64,000 bases of DNA from Vitis vinifera (taxonomy: Eukaryota > Streptophyta > Magnoliopsida > Vitales > Vitaceae). Shown piece by piece: positions 24,629 through 36,722 of this stretch (position 1 is its first letter; every line of letters begins with the position of its first letter). The DNA lies in the NCBI RefSeq assembly GCF_030704535.1, contig NC_081810.1, forward strand, positions 24,094,501-24,158,500, read 5' to 3'. A program made the position numbers and the translations under genes. Under the pieces are notes generated by a model. It was given only the letters and a program-made list of their open reading frames with translations. It searched no databases and was not told the origin of the DNA.

Positions 24629-26007
24629 GGGGGTGTTTGGTACGTCGGAATAGGGAATGAAAATAATATTTTGTTTCCTTTCCTATTTCTTAGTGGAATG
24701 GAATGAATTTGATGATTCCATTTCTAGCATTTGGATGAATTTAGGAATGCAAAATTGGAATGATTATTTGTTTCCATTCCAATGTTTGATAATAATAAGA
24801 ATGGAAATGAAAAAGAAATAAATTTATAATAATATCCTTACATATAATTAAAAATATTTTTTTATTTTTACTTTTATTTTAAAAAAATAAAATTTGAGAG
24901 GTTTTTTGTTATTAAATAATAAGACTAAAAAAAATATATATATATACTCAATAAATAAAAAAATTAACCATAAAAAATCGTATAACCCTAATGCACAAAT
25001 ATTCAATTATTATTTTTATTAAAAATTTGAATAATTTGTCATGCTTAAGTAGTTATAAAATTATATTTTTCAAAAAATAATTATTTATTATAATATTTAA
25101 ATTCTCAAAGCTAGCAAATGTTTTTCCTATTTTCAAAAGAGGAAATAAAAGAATTCAAATTTATTCTAATTTTCAACAAGTATCATATCCGATAAAATCC
25201 ATAACCTTAAAAAAATTTTGTTTTTATTTGTTTTTTTCTTTTTATTTTTTTCCTAACCATTAAAAATTTTCAATATTGTAAACGCATGAAATCCATTTCA
25301 ATTTTTCTCTCCAATTTCCATTGATACAAGCTAAAGAAACATCAAAGATTCCAAACATAAATTAATAAAAAAAAATTAATCGATTTATAGAGAAGAAGAA
25401 ACACATATAAAGAAGTAGAAGAAGAAAGAGAAAATAAGGTAAACCTGATCGAAGATGTAGAAGGGAGTTTTCAGAACCTAGTTGCAGCAAACAATGATGA
25501 ATCCTAGATCCAACAATCAAAATGAACATCCAAAACCCTATAAATTAGAAATTGATTTTTTTTTTTTTAAATATCGTGGAAGGTTTAATTGATTCAATTT
25601 GGAAGAATCACTTGTTGTAGAGAATTGGATGATGAGTGGGTCTCTAACTTTGCAAAGAAGATAAGAATTGGATGATGAGTGGGTCTTTAACTTTGCAAAG
25701 AAGATAAGAAGTGAATGATGAATGGATCTCTACCTTTGCAAAGAAGATAAACATCGGGTTTGAAGAACAAGATAAGAGGGTAAAATAGTAATTTAGGTTA
25801 TTTTATATTATCAAATAGGTTTAATGAATCAGAATACCACCTATTTTTAATGAATGCAAATCCGATTCATAAGCTGGATTTGATTTCTGCCGGAATAATT
25901 TTTTATTTCATTTCGACCTTCTTAACATTTATCCAAACATAGGAATAAAGGAGAAACGGAATGAGATGTCTATTCCCACTCCCTATTCCCGTGTACCAAA
26001 CACCCCC
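24629..26007. mobile_element. 1.38-kb non-autonomous TIR transposon (PIF/Harbinger-like) upstream of SDR copy 2
   Basis: Inverted termini: the left end begins GGGGGTGTTTGGTACGTCGG and the right end reads ...GTGTACCAAACACCCCC; the match extends for about 37 bp with few mismatches. TGA flanks both ends (24626-24628 and 26008-26010), a 3-bp target duplication. Removing the element rejoins sequence that is continuous in block A near 1340-1380, so the empty site is present in the same window. There is no transposase frame. It contains a 43-bp x 3 array. The superfamily is inferred from the terminus style and 3-bp duplication; CACTA is less likely because the ends do not read CACTA. Confidence 0.85.
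25621..25750 (+). repeat. 43-bp x 3 tandem repeat inside the TIR transposon
   Basis: Units start at 25621, 25664 and 25707 with the sequence type 'agaattggatgatgagtggg ... ctttgcaaagaagata'. The first two differ at one position; the third is more diverged. The array lies about 250 bp inside the right end of the element. Confidence 0.85.
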
Positions 26008-26586
26008 TGAATCTATTCATACTCATTTTCTTAAGTTAAACGAAGTTCATGATTCTTATCGGGTTAGAGTCTTATCCCCTGAATTGGATTCCACGTGGAA
26101 CTCTTTTTTTCTTTTTTTTTTGGTTTTTGAAAAGATGGATATAATATAAAAAGTGAGTGAGTTTTTTTTTTTAAATTATCCCCTGATTCCACGAACTCAT
26201 TTTTTTTTTTGTTTTTGAAAAGATGGATATAATATAAAAAGTGAGTGATTTTTTTTTTTAAAAAAATAAATTTAATATTAAAAAAGTGGACATGATAAAA
26301 AATAAAATAAAAATAGAAAAACAAACAAACACGCCTCTTTCCGAAGAGGACCCTCAAATTGCCTGAAGACACAGAAAATTTCACACGATAATGCAAAAGA
26401 CTGAAAAACATGTCCCACGTTTTCGTCGGTGATGAGTCCTTTTCTAAGGTGTGCATTTCATATCAGGACACCGTATATGTAATCAGCCTGCAATTATCAT
26501 TCAGGCAGCTTCATTCCCCCACCTCAGGCATCCAAGCAATCGGTAAAGGTTTATCTGAAGGAAGCTTCAGAAATTCGCATTTATCT
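26008..26586 (+). promoter_or_regulatory. Proximal upstream region of SDR copy 2
   Basis: Continuation of block D after the transposon. A local duplication is visible: 'ttatcccctga...gattccacg...aactc' followed by 'ttgaaaagatggatataatataaaaagtgagtga' occurs at about 26073-26160 and again at 26176-26250, each with T-rich tracts. Nearer the gene, 'cccacgttttcgtcgg' (26413-26428) stands where block C has cccacgtgttta; here there is no palindromic CACGTG. The leader 'ttcaggcagcttcattcccccacctcaggcatccaagcaa' matches that of copy 1. An in-frame ATG at 26410 is open to the SDR ATG, but 26587 aligns with copy 1 and is preferred. Confidence 0.5.
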
Positions 26587-27638
26587 ATGGCAAGTATTCC
26601 ACAAATCTCAGCTGCAGCCAGAAGGTATGCTTAATGGTTTTATTGTTCTCTTACAAATATAGAATGTAATCTAATTTTTAATTGTTGAATGTTATTCTTT
26701 TGATTTTCTTAAGATTGATTTGCAAATATCTTGGTCTAGCTCATTTTTCTGTTCAAACTAATACACACATAATAGGCTACAAGGTAAGGTGGCACTAATT
26801 ACTGGTGGCGCTAGTGGAATCGGGGAGAGTACTGCAAGACTTTTCTCTAGACATGGAGCTAAGGTTGTGATCGCTGACATCCAAGACAACTTAGGCCAAT
26901 CTGTTTGCAAAGAATTGAGTAGTCCTACCTCTGCCTCCTTTGTCCACTGCGACGTGACCAGCGAAAAGGATGTTGAAAATGCCATCAACGTTGCTGTTGC
27001 TAAGTACGGAAAACTCGACATTATGTTCAACAACGCAGGCATAGTTGGAGAGTCCAAACCCAACATCCTTGATAATGACAAAACTGAATTTGAGAAAATC
27101 CTGAATGTGAATGTAGTGGGTGCCTTCTTGGGAACCAAACATGCGGCTCGGGTGATGATTCCAGGTATAATATCTGAGAATGATTTTTGTTTTGATTGGA
27201 ATTCGGATGTTGCTTTTTATCCTTCAATTAATTACCACTTTCTGTTTATATTTTTCAGCTGGTAATGGCAGCATAATTACTACTGCCAGCGTTTGTTCCA
27301 CTGTTGGGGGGGTCGCATCTCATGCTTACACTAGTTCGAAGCATGCAGTGGTGGGACTTGCGAGGAATGCAGCGGTGGAGCTTGGAAAATATGGCATTCG
27401 TGTGAACTGTGTGTCGCCATATCTGGTTGTCACACCACTAGCAAAGGACTTCTTCAAATTGGATGACGATGGGGCATCTGGTGTATATTCCAACCTCAAA
27501 GGGAAAGTTCTTAACCCAGAAGATGTGGCTGAGGCTGCTCTCTACTTGGCCAGTGAGGAGTCCAAGTATGTGAGTGGGCATAATCTTTTAATTGACGGAG
27601 GTTTTACTATAGTAAATCCAGCTTTCGGTATATTTTGA
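26587..27638 (+). CDS. Short-chain dehydrogenase/reductase, SDR110C type, copy 2 (intact)
   Basis: Classical plant SDR of the secoisolariciresinol/xanthoxin dehydrogenase-like group, a cytosolic-type NAD-dependent oxidoreductase; no signal or membrane segment is seen and the substrate is unknown. Exons 26587-26624, 26776-27164 and 27259-27638 have GT-AG borders and give 268 residues, the usual length. Motifs by residue: TGGASGIG 22-29, Asp47 (NAD preference), NNAG 98-101, structural/catalytic Asn125, Ser153, Tyr166 and Lys170. The start MASIPQISAAARRLQGK is typical for the family. Intron 1 acceptor is AG (26774-26775), unlike copy 1. The C-terminus ends VNPAFGIF. Copy 1 is about 91% identical, so the pair is a local duplicate. 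It should be the functional member; expression cannot be judged. Confidence 0.92.
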
Positions 27639-27639
27639 G

Positions 27640-28950
27640 GAACTGATTCAAGGTTTTTAATCCATGAATTGATTCCAATATGTATGTTGTCATGAAACTA
27701 CAAGGGTATGAATTTGTAGTTCTTTTTTTCTAGCTCAATTTTTTATTTTAAAATTTCTCTGAAAGAATTAAAGATAAAATAGAGAAATTTGATTGCACTA
27801 GGGTACACACATTTACAAAACAAAAAAACAAAAAACAAAAACACTCACACACCACCCACAAAATCTCTTAGAGTCTTTGCAATTGTAAAAACCATAGAGT
27901 TTAGAAACCACAAAACAGATGTTATCCTTAAGACTTATAACTTAGTATCTATACTAATCTTTATATTTGCAATGCAACACCATGCTTGCTCCCAATGGAT
28001 ACCTCAACCCCTTGAGGAGATGTGCAATTCTCTCACAAACCAAAGAGAAAGAATCACGAACTCTTTAGGAGTATCATGATACATGAAAGGCTAACAACAC
28101 TTGTTCCAAAAATAAAAGAAAAATATTTTTTTGATATAATATTTATAGGGATGAAACACTAGTGGAATAGAATTCTAAAGTTTCTAAAAACCAATTTCAA
28201 AAAATAGAAAAAAATTAAAAAATCATAATATTTACATTTTGGTTGGTAAAAGCAATTGAGCTATTCTTGCAAGTGCTTAAATGCAAGTCGATCATATTTT
28301 TATTTTAAAAATTAAAAACCTTATGCTGAATTAAAAATACGCTAAAGTCTTGTGTGCCATATTAGAATTATTAACCTTTTTCAAACCTTTCTATTTTCTA
28401 CTATCCTTGGTGGATCATGTAGCAATCTTGAGTCCTCAATGGAGTGTAAGATAATAAATATGAAATATCATAAGGCGGGATGAATGGAATAAAAATTATC
28501 AATTTAAACTAAGAAATCGAATGCACTAACAATTCCCTCCTTTGACAATTATGTAACAAAATATAGATTACATAAATTCTTCCATAATCTCAAATAGAGT
28601 TTATAAATCTCTTAGTATCACTTGTCCCAACCAAACACCTCATATTAGATGTACAATATCCATAACGCATCCAATGATTTTTGAAGCAAGAAAATTTATG
28701 ATTTGCACACATGAATCAAAGCAAATACCAGGGAAAAGAAATTGGTGGAAAAAATATATAAGAATTTAAGTAATGGATCACAAAATAATGCCTAAGATGC
28801 ATATTAGGTATAAATATCCAAAAAGAATATATCTCCTTATTTTTGTTGCAAAATTGATAAAGTAATAAATTAATCATTGAACACAATATGAGTATGAAAA
28901 ACCATAGATAGATATATTGATAAATCTTTGTTCTGGATACAAATAAGATA
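27640..28950. other. SDR copy 2 downstream flank; no further gene
   Basis: Up to about 27780 it matches the flank of SDR copy 1 without the MITE found there (gaactgattcaaggtttttaatccatga; 'gaaagaattaaagataaaatagagaaatt'). Around 28560-28720 it contains a diverged single copy of the unit amplified three times at 10235-11900. The open frames at 27789 and 28716 show no domain and lie in repeat-derived DNA. Confidence 0.55.
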
Positions 28951-29500
28951 ATGATAATGCAAGTATATTTGTACCATAACAAAAAACATCAAAATAACAT
29001 AGTAAAAAAAATCATCAAAATAAAAAGTTAAAGAATATACACTATTGTATTCCAAGGAATGTTCCTGAAAGGATATAGAAGAGTTGAGAAAATCATCATT
29101 GATCTCATCATGTCCATGGGAGTTCATTTTTTATTTATTTTTCACAACCCTATTTTGTTGTGAAGTAATAGGTGCACTTAACTAGGATATTATCTCATAC
29201 TCCATAAGAAAATAATCAAATTCATTGCACATGTACTCTCCACCTTGATCTAATCGAAGTGTCGTAATATGTTTTCCTAACTGCTTTTCCTATTCCATCT
29301 TAAATTCCTTAATTTTATCTAAGACATCAAATTTCTTATCCATAAGATAAACATATCCATACCAAGGGTAATCATCAATGAATATAGTGAAATACCCAGA
29401 CCCTCTACATGAATGGACATTAAAAGGTTGCACATGTCAATTTATAGTAACTTCAAATATTCTTTGACTCTATACCTTTAGTTGTAAATGGTCCTAAGTC
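28950..29500 (-). mobile_element. Ty1/copia integrase fragment, minus strand
   Basis: On the minus strand the integrase core is readable from about 29400 down to 29150: YFTIFIDDY (catalytic Asp region), YGYVYLMDKKFDVLDKIKEF, QLGKHITTLRLDQGGEYM (second catalytic region and the DxxGE-type motif). Two in-frame stops (in the KME/EKQ and IIS/LSA segments) break it. It lies next to a plus-strand Copia remnant, so two insertions are juxtaposed. Confidence 0.85.
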
Positions 29501-29529
29501 ATTTTACCCTCTATATAGGATTTGAAGAC

Positions 29530-32430
29530 TAGAAACTCTTATAGAATCAAAGTTTATAATGATCAAGACTTAGACTTAACCAATCATTGGATTCTGTTTA
29601 GATTAATATGACCTGGGTGTAGATGTCATCAGTATGTTTGATTAGTACTAGGTATCTTTTTTTTTTAAGTGAGATTTGATTATTCTTGACATTATTATTA
29701 GCTAAAATGCTCTTAGGTGTGATGTGAAACAAATTATCAATAACTGGGCTTAAGAAAATAAATGATTTTGACTCTAGTTTCCTTTAGGAGACCTTATCAG
29801 TTTCCTTTGGGATCATTAAGGGGATTCTCAAAGAACATAGGAATACTGTTCCTATAGGAGTCAAAGATTTCTCAGGTTCTTCTACTAAGAAGAAGAACAA
29901 TAACACCAAATAAGGAAAGTTCAGGAAAATGAATAAGAGAGCAAGCTTAAGGGTAGGTGATTCCTTTGTGACCTTTTGGGGAACTAGAAAAAGAATGTCT
30001 AGTTCACCTAAGGAAAAAAGAAAAGTATACATCATCTCTCTTTATTGAATATTCAGTAGTGGATTTCACCATTGATGGTGGATAGATTCTAGGCCCACTA
30101 TTTGTAATACTTTATAAGATTTTCAACAATTGAGAAGGTTATATAATGGGATTGCATTTAGATGCAATTATAAAGATAGTTGTGTAGGTTAGTGGGATGT
30201 AATATCTTCTTCTTTTATATGTATTCATTATCACTTTGTCAAGTGATGAGAATGGTCAAATCTCAAGATTGAACCTAGTACTATTTAAACATTTGATATC
30301 TAGACTTAGGTCATATTAATCTAAATTAGATCTAAAGACTAGTTAAGTTTAAACTATTTGATTCTAGAAGATCTACCAGTCTGTAAATTTTATATAGATG
30401 ATAGAATGACTAAGAACGCTAGAGCTAAGGAATGTTTGGAGTTAGTCTATACTAATGTGTATTAACTTTTTTGTGTTTATGCATGGAAAGTGTGGGTATT
30501 TCATCACTATTACTCTAGGTTTGAATATGTGTATAGGAAATATGATGCATTGGCAAAATTAAATAACCAATTGGGTAAACATATCAAGAAACTTTGATTA
30601 GATGAGGTGTCATGTCTAGTTGGTTTGATTCTTTCCTTAGAGAGCACAAGAATTATATCCCAGTTGTGTGCACCATGGACTCTATTGCAAAATGGAGTGG
30701 AAGAAAAAAGAAATAAAACTTTAATGGGCATAGTGAGATCGATGACAAATTTCTCATTTTTTTTCTTACAATACTTTTAGGGATATTATTAGGAATCATT
30801 ACATTTATAGTCAAGATCATCATAAGGTGTTTGTTAATACAAATGTCAAATTTCTAATGAAGACTATATGATAAGGAATGAGGCAAAGAGTGACATAGAT
30901 TGGAGGATACTTTAGAAAATAGTCCCACTTATGCGCAAGTTACTATGTACTGATTAGATGTTACCATTCTTATGATTTCTAGTACACTAACACCTCATCA
31001 TAGTGGGAGGTTTATATCCCATGGATTATGATGAAGACGTAAGTGGTGTTTGTGCTCATTTTAGGCTAGAAGTTGTAAAGGTATAATTATAATCTTTGAA
31101 TTCTAACATTGTTTCAGTTTTTATAAAAGCACCTAAAGGGATAAGACCCACAAATGTAAGTTAGTTTACTAGAGGAACAAAGGAATAGATGAAAGCTTAA
31201 GTTTTATGTATCTAGTCTATAGTTAAAGGTTATAGTTTGAAACTTTGTTTCAACTATAAAAAACCTTTTCAATGGTATTCATACTCAAATTCATTAGAGT
31301 ACTCCTATCAATTGGGTGCATCTCATTTATGAGAAATGCTAACCAAACATTTGCATAGCAAATGACCTTATGTGTACAAGAAAGCATAGGGAAGCATGAT
31401 GGTACTCTTAGATTTTGTAGGTAGATAACAATATATTCATTAGGAATGATGTAGGGATATTGGGCAGTGCTAGACCCAGCAAGATTGTCCCTATCATAAT
31501 TTAAAGGGATATTGCTTTATGATGGGACTCGATCTGCAATGGATCGAACTCATGGGTTGGAATATGCGTACCAATTGGCAGATCACAAACGAGAGGGCAG
31601 GGACACTTCAGAATTCCTAATTTGAAAAATGGGCAAGGTCGTCCAGTCCAGTAGTTTTCTACTCAATTTTAGATATCTAGAAATGACACAACATATTCTA
31701 CGGTTTAAAGTCCTTTGGGACTACAAGAATAGGAAAATTGTGTTATGTCTCCTACATTGAACAAAATTTGGTCAAGTGCATGATGTAGGACTCCAAGAAG
31801 GGTTTTCTACCTTTAGATCTAGAGTTGTTTTTCTTAAGATAAGTGTCATTGGACATTTGAGGAGAGAAATCACATTAAGGCAATCCCTATACCTTTGCAA
31901 TGGGTAACCTTATGTATGTGGTGTAATATGCTAGGTCGAATATTTGCTTTGTTATAGGAATGGTGAGTAGATGTTAGTCCAATCCAAGATTAGAGTCTTT
32001 GGCAAATGTTAAGCATATACTAAAGTATCTTAGGAGAACAATGAGATATATGCTTGTGAGTATTTATGATGAGTTCGTACTCATTGGATATTAGGAATTA
32101 GACTTTCAAACCGATGAGAACTCTTGCAAGTCTACCTCTAGGTATGTGTACACTTTCTGTGGTTTTTGTTGTTAGTAAAGAAACAAAGGAAGCTATTTGG
32201 CTTCAGATGTTCCTTATATGAACTAAGGATAGTTCCCTTGGTTGTATCTTCCAAGATCCTATTTTTTATAACAATAGGATGATAACACAATCTAAAAGAA
32301 CCAAAACATCACTAAAAGAGAAACACATATAAAGGAAGTACCATTTTTAGTGACATAGTTAAAAAAGGTAATGTGACTGTGGAATAGATTCTTTTTGTGA
32401 TGTCTAGTCTGCTTTTGGGGCAAGTGGGAG
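29530..32430 (+). mobile_element. Degenerate Ty1/copia internal region, plus strand
   Basis: The order of weak similarities matches a Copia polyprotein on the plus strand: gag-like lysine-rich DNA near 29880-30000, pre-integrase near 30250-30430, integrase around 30450-30750 (HYYSRFEYVYRKYDAL, NQLGKHIKKL), an RT-linker region near 31100-31290, and RNase H at 31960-32400. Stops and frameshifts are everywhere, and foreign DNA seems to interrupt it near 31440-31680. A polypurine-like 'ggcaagtgggag' at 32419-32430 leads straight into LTR copy g. This element links the dispersed LTR family to Copia. Confidence 0.75.
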
Positions 32431-32431
32431 T

Positions 32432-33185
32432 TTATTGGGATTAAACCCTTAAAAGTAAGATATGATGTAACAAGGTTAGACTTGACTGTCACCTAGCTAA
32501 CCTTTTCATGCATTAACATTGATTTGAACATGCAACCCATATCTCGTACATTATATATGACTTAGGTCTATTAAGAGTTGCACAAAAGATACAAGTCATG
32601 GGTTCCTTGTAAGTAGATAAGTTGTCCATGGTTAGTTCATGGATTTAGGCAATCCAATTATCAAGATAAGTTTCCCATGGTGAATGCACTAGTGCATGTG
32701 ATGCACATTGGACAAAACATGTGGTGAATCATGACATAAGGCTATCAATTTTCATAATTCATTAGGCTACCATATTGCATGGACTCTTAACCTTAAGGTG
32801 ATATTGAGCATGTACCAAAATCAATAGGAGACTTTGACTTATGGGTGAAATCCTAAAGTGGTCATATATCTCTATGGATTAGGTAAGTGGGATATGTAAC
32901 CCAAGGATTGGATAAGTAATCTTGATAGGTGATAGTACTACCTTGTTAGATTATGGACACTAGTTCATTGGGAGTTTGCATGAAGTGGATAGTAGGTCAT
33001 AGACCCGAACTTCATCTCGTTGTTATTTATATAGAGTATTATAGTGCAATCAATTCTCTATAATGAGATGCTAAATTAACTTGAGAATTGGATTTTGAGG
33101 GAGTTAGTGCTCCTATGGATCCTAGTGGTTCTTACTTTGAGCTCATATACCATGATGATACAGTTTATATGAGTTGGATTGGCTA
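32432..33185 (+). mobile_element. 3' LTR of the Copia remnant (copy g), truncated
   Basis: Begins TTATTGGGATTAAACCC immediately after the polypurine-like tract and repeats the landmarks of copies b-d: 'aagtcatgggttccttg', 'ggtgaatgcactagtgcatgtgatg', 'gaaatcctaaagtggtcatatatc', 'gaacttcatctcgttgttattta' and 'cctagtggttcttactttgagc'. It is cut near 33185, before the TATA region, and abuts the kinase pseudogene. Confidence 0.7.
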
Positions 33186-33261
33186 TAACTCATACATCTA
33201 ATCCAAATTACAAACATATGATATCATAGGAGATAGCATGCAAGTGGGAAAATGCTACACT

Positions 33262-35844
33262 AGCTTCCATCTAATGTAGTTGTACCCATGGAATTGCATA
33301 AGGAAATTGATGTTTCTATTGGATTCCTCATATGATCCTCAACTAACATTTCCTTAGAGTATATCGTAGGCTTCGGAGGCATTTCTAATAACTCAACATT
33401 TTCTTCCCACATCTCCAAGGCTTTGCTCATTGAAGGATGGTATATGGGCTTCATCTGTATACACCATAGTGCAACTATCACCATTTTCCTAACAAGCTTT
33501 TTTTCATCTTCGATGGCATCTCCCAAGTCTATGTTATCCCCTTGATCATATCTATTGTAAATCTATGATGGAAAATATATTTGACTCGAATGCTCTACAT
33601 TTGCATTCACATTCTTTCTTCTCCCCACCATCTCCATTAACAACGTTCCAAAACTATAAACATAAGCTTTGTACAAAATACCTCCAATATTTTTATAAAA
33701 CAATTCTGGAGCAATATATCCCAATGTTCCTCATGCAATAGTGAGAGACACCATACTTTCATTGTTGAATACAATTTTGCAAGGCCAAAATCTAAAACTT
33801 TTGGTGTAAAGTCTTCAACAAGAAGAATATTGTGTGGCTTGATATCAAAATGTAGAATTTGCATGTCACAACCTTGATGTAAGTATTCAATCCCATGTCC
33901 CACTCCAAGTGCAACCTTATACAACCTTTCCTAACTCAAAAAAGTGTTATTTTCTTTTTTAAGAAAAATAAACTTATCAAGAGAACCATTGGACATGAAG
34001 TCATATATAAGTGCCTATTTTGATCATTGTACACAAAACCCTACCAATCTCACCACTTTAACATGATGAATTCTTCCTATTGTTGCAAACTCATTGATGA
34101 AATCTTGTCCATTAGCTTTTGACATGACTAGCACTTTTAGAGCTACAATGTGACCACTTCGAAGTTTTCCTTTATATATAGTGCCAAAGCCTCCTTGACC
34201 TAATTTATTTGCGAAGTTATGAGTCATCTTCTTTATGTCTAAATATGAGTACTTGATTGGTTAGATTTTTGTGACTCTGCAAGAATTCTTCAATCCTATC
34301 ATCTTAGGATAGATGTGTCCGGTGGAACTTGTAAATCAAATAGGCAAATAGGCACAACATCCTGAGCATAGTCCTTCCTATGACTAAACACAAATCAAAT
34401 GTAAAAAAATGAATATTTTAAGAAAAATGAACAAGATATAAAAAAAAAAAACAAAGTTAAATCCAACAAATATAGATGGTAGAAAAAACTATTCTACCTT
34501 CATATCAAGTAAAATACTAAGTTGTGTGTTAGAGAGCCATATGAAATAGCTACTTTAACAATCACTTTACACTGTGTTGTTGCTTGGGGAGCAATTTGAC
34601 GGAAGTTATGGAGCCTTGGATAAGAAGACCCCAGTTTCAATTCCATTATTTTGACTTCTTTATATGTTAGTGGAGTTGAATTACATTTAAATTTGGGAGA
34701 AAAATTTGAATTACATCTAAATTTATTTTGTTTTGTACAGTCAAACAAAGCAAAATCAATTTAGAGTTCATTGTACAACCTTTAAATTCAAGTATTCCAA
34801 GAATTTTCATATCAACTCTTTACAATATTGTTTTTACAAAAAATTAGTAGTTGGAATTTAGGAGGCTTACCAATAATATGCAGTATCCAACCACCTAGTA
34901 AGAAAGAGATGTAACAAATTAAAAATATGGACCAATATAAGTGAGAGACATAAATGACATTAGAAGAGGAGACATGTAAGTGAAGAAAGCCTTACCAATC
35001 ATCGAGGTGTTGCAGGGATAGTGAAGTCTGCAATTACCAAGTTCTTTTTAAAGTCCTATGTCAAACCATCCAAGCCAAGTTAGTCACAAGGAAGAATGCC
35101 CTTAATTGCCTAAATTTTAAGTTTTTTGAAAAGCAAGAAATGAAGAGATTAATTAAGATGAAATAACTCAAAATAAATCTTGCAAATCTAACATCGAAAG
35201 GTTGCTGGGCTCTAGAAGTGCCTTCAACAATTGAATACGCATAGATGTGCCAATGGTGCACGAATGCGGAATATCTCCCACCGACACATCGTCTCCGACT
35301 ATTGCGTTAAGTGTTTGTTGGCGAGGAAGCATGGAATTATAGGAATGTAGTTGTCGTCCCTGATTGACTGCTCACAGTTCATCTAAACTATTGTATTGAA
35401 TGTTGGTTCAGAAGGCAAAGGAGAATAAGCAGCACTCCATTGATAAGGCAAATAATATGGAAAATCATACTCAAACTCGGTATAATATGCACCAATGGAA
35501 TGAAGAGGACTGGAGATCAAAAAGTTGTCCTTTTTTCGCCCAGGATCCACTACCCGAATTGTATAATTATGGTAGTTGATCTGGGTAACTAAGTATTTCC
35601 CACCGTGAAGGTTTATCACAGTACGATTGTTTTCATAAAACAATCCATACTCAGGGTAACTGCAGCTGGGGGGATCGCCTTTTAATCGAAAAGGGTAAGA
35701 AATGTTCCGAATATCTCCGCAGGAGGAGGCTCTGCATATCTGGTACTTGTGATGCTTAGCAACACAAACTGAAAGAAAGCAGGCATGGATGACTACTGTC
35801 ATGAGGCCCACTCCCACGAGTTGTGCCTCCTTCAGCATTATCAA
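33262..35844 (-). pseudogene. LRK10/Lr10-type receptor-like kinase pseudogene
   Basis: A membrane receptor kinase of the LRK10L family (cysteine-rich GUB_WAK-type ectodomain, single membrane span, Ser/Thr kinase), now broken. From ATG 35844 on the minus strand: signal peptide (VGLMTVVIHACFLSVCVA), then CRASSCGDIRNISYPFRL of the ectodomain. An in-frame TAG at 35383-35385 is followed in the same frame by MNCEQSIRDDNYIPIIPC; a frameshift then leads to VGDDVSVGDIPHSCTIGT. A membrane segment (TMLRMLCLFAYLIYKFHR) is readable near 34350. The kinase has [21 protein letters not shown] (HFD is normal for this family) and DFGLAK. Lesions: a frameshift after VRLVGFC near 34024, TAG at 33931-33933, a frameshift after LAKLYST, and TAG at 33563-33565. 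Subdomain XI ([13 protein letters not shown]) survives at 33526-33262. Introns are not resolved. At least four lesions make a functional product unlikely. Confidence 0.87.
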
Positions 35845-35849
35845 CTTTT

Positions 35850-36640
35850 AAAGAGAGAGAAATGCTCTGTTTTTGGGTTGTGAGTTCCAGAGAGAGATAC
35901 TCTGTTTTAATTGCAACTTTCTTCAATATATTATTCTTCCCCAAACTGTTTGATTTTTCAACGTGGACCACACTTTCATCCTTTCACATCCAGCCAATTG
36001 TGAGCTTCCCATTATTTAGAATCACTACTAAAAATGATATGGAAATTATGGTTTAAATTAATTTATATAAAATATTTTATTTGAGATTTAATTTTTAAAA
36101 TTTTATTATGTGTGATGATAATTTTTCTATTAATATTAATTTATTTAAATAATTAAAATTATTAATAATTTATCTTATTAAATTAATTTTAATTTATAAA
36201 ATATTAGGAATTTATTATTATTTTTTATATTGTAGCAATTTTTTAAGTAAAATTAGATTTTTAATATTTTAAAATAAAAATATTTAAAATTAAAGGGAAA
36301 AAAAAAGAGTGAAGTGATAATAATTTTTTAAATATAATTAATAAGATAAATATGAAAAGTAATTAAAAATAAAAGGATAATATAAAATAAAATGGTAATA
36401 TAAATTTAAAATAAAAAATAAATTGAAAATAAATAATTAAAATATATATATATTTTATTTTTAAAAAAAACTTTCAAAAAGATGGCCAAACAGTCCTAAA
36501 TTTTCTCTTCAAGAATTACCTATGATTTTCATCATTAATATTTGACACCTCCGGTTTTTTGCAATAAAAGATTTTTTCCAAATCAACTTTTAAAATAAAA
36601 AATAAAGGCAAAAGCCGTGTGTGGCCATAGGGAATTCAGG
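35850..36640. other. Intergenic region between divergent genes
   Basis: Separates the minus-strand kinase pseudogene from the plus-strand 108-residue gene. 36060-36480 is almost pure A/T. The GC content rises abruptly from about 36605, where the leader of the next gene begins. No gene or clear element seen. Confidence 0.55.
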
Positions 36641-36692
36641 CGAGAGCTCGAAACAGCGCGAATCTCGAGGATACGAGATCTATCGATTGATC

Positions 36693-36722
36693 ATGAATTT
36701 AGGGCTTCCTCCTCAAATTTGA
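36693..36722 (+). promoter_or_regulatory. Nine-codon upstream ORF in the 5' leader
   Basis: In the presumed first, non-coding exon, ATG at 36693 opens MNLGLPPQI and stops at TGA 36720-36722, four bases before the likely splice donor GTAAG at 36726. The leader intron is 36726-37039 (ends TTGGGGCAG). If transcription starts upstream of 36693, this uORF precedes the main ATG 37064 in the mature mRNA. Confidence 0.55.

Noticed and set aside
26064..26456. 130-codon minus-strand frame
   Set aside because: It is a reading of poly-T tracts (Phe/Lys runs) in a locally duplicated promoter region.
28716..29127. Overlapping 85-88 codon minus-strand frames
   Set aside because: AT-rich and adjacent to a broken Copia integrase; no domain in these frames.
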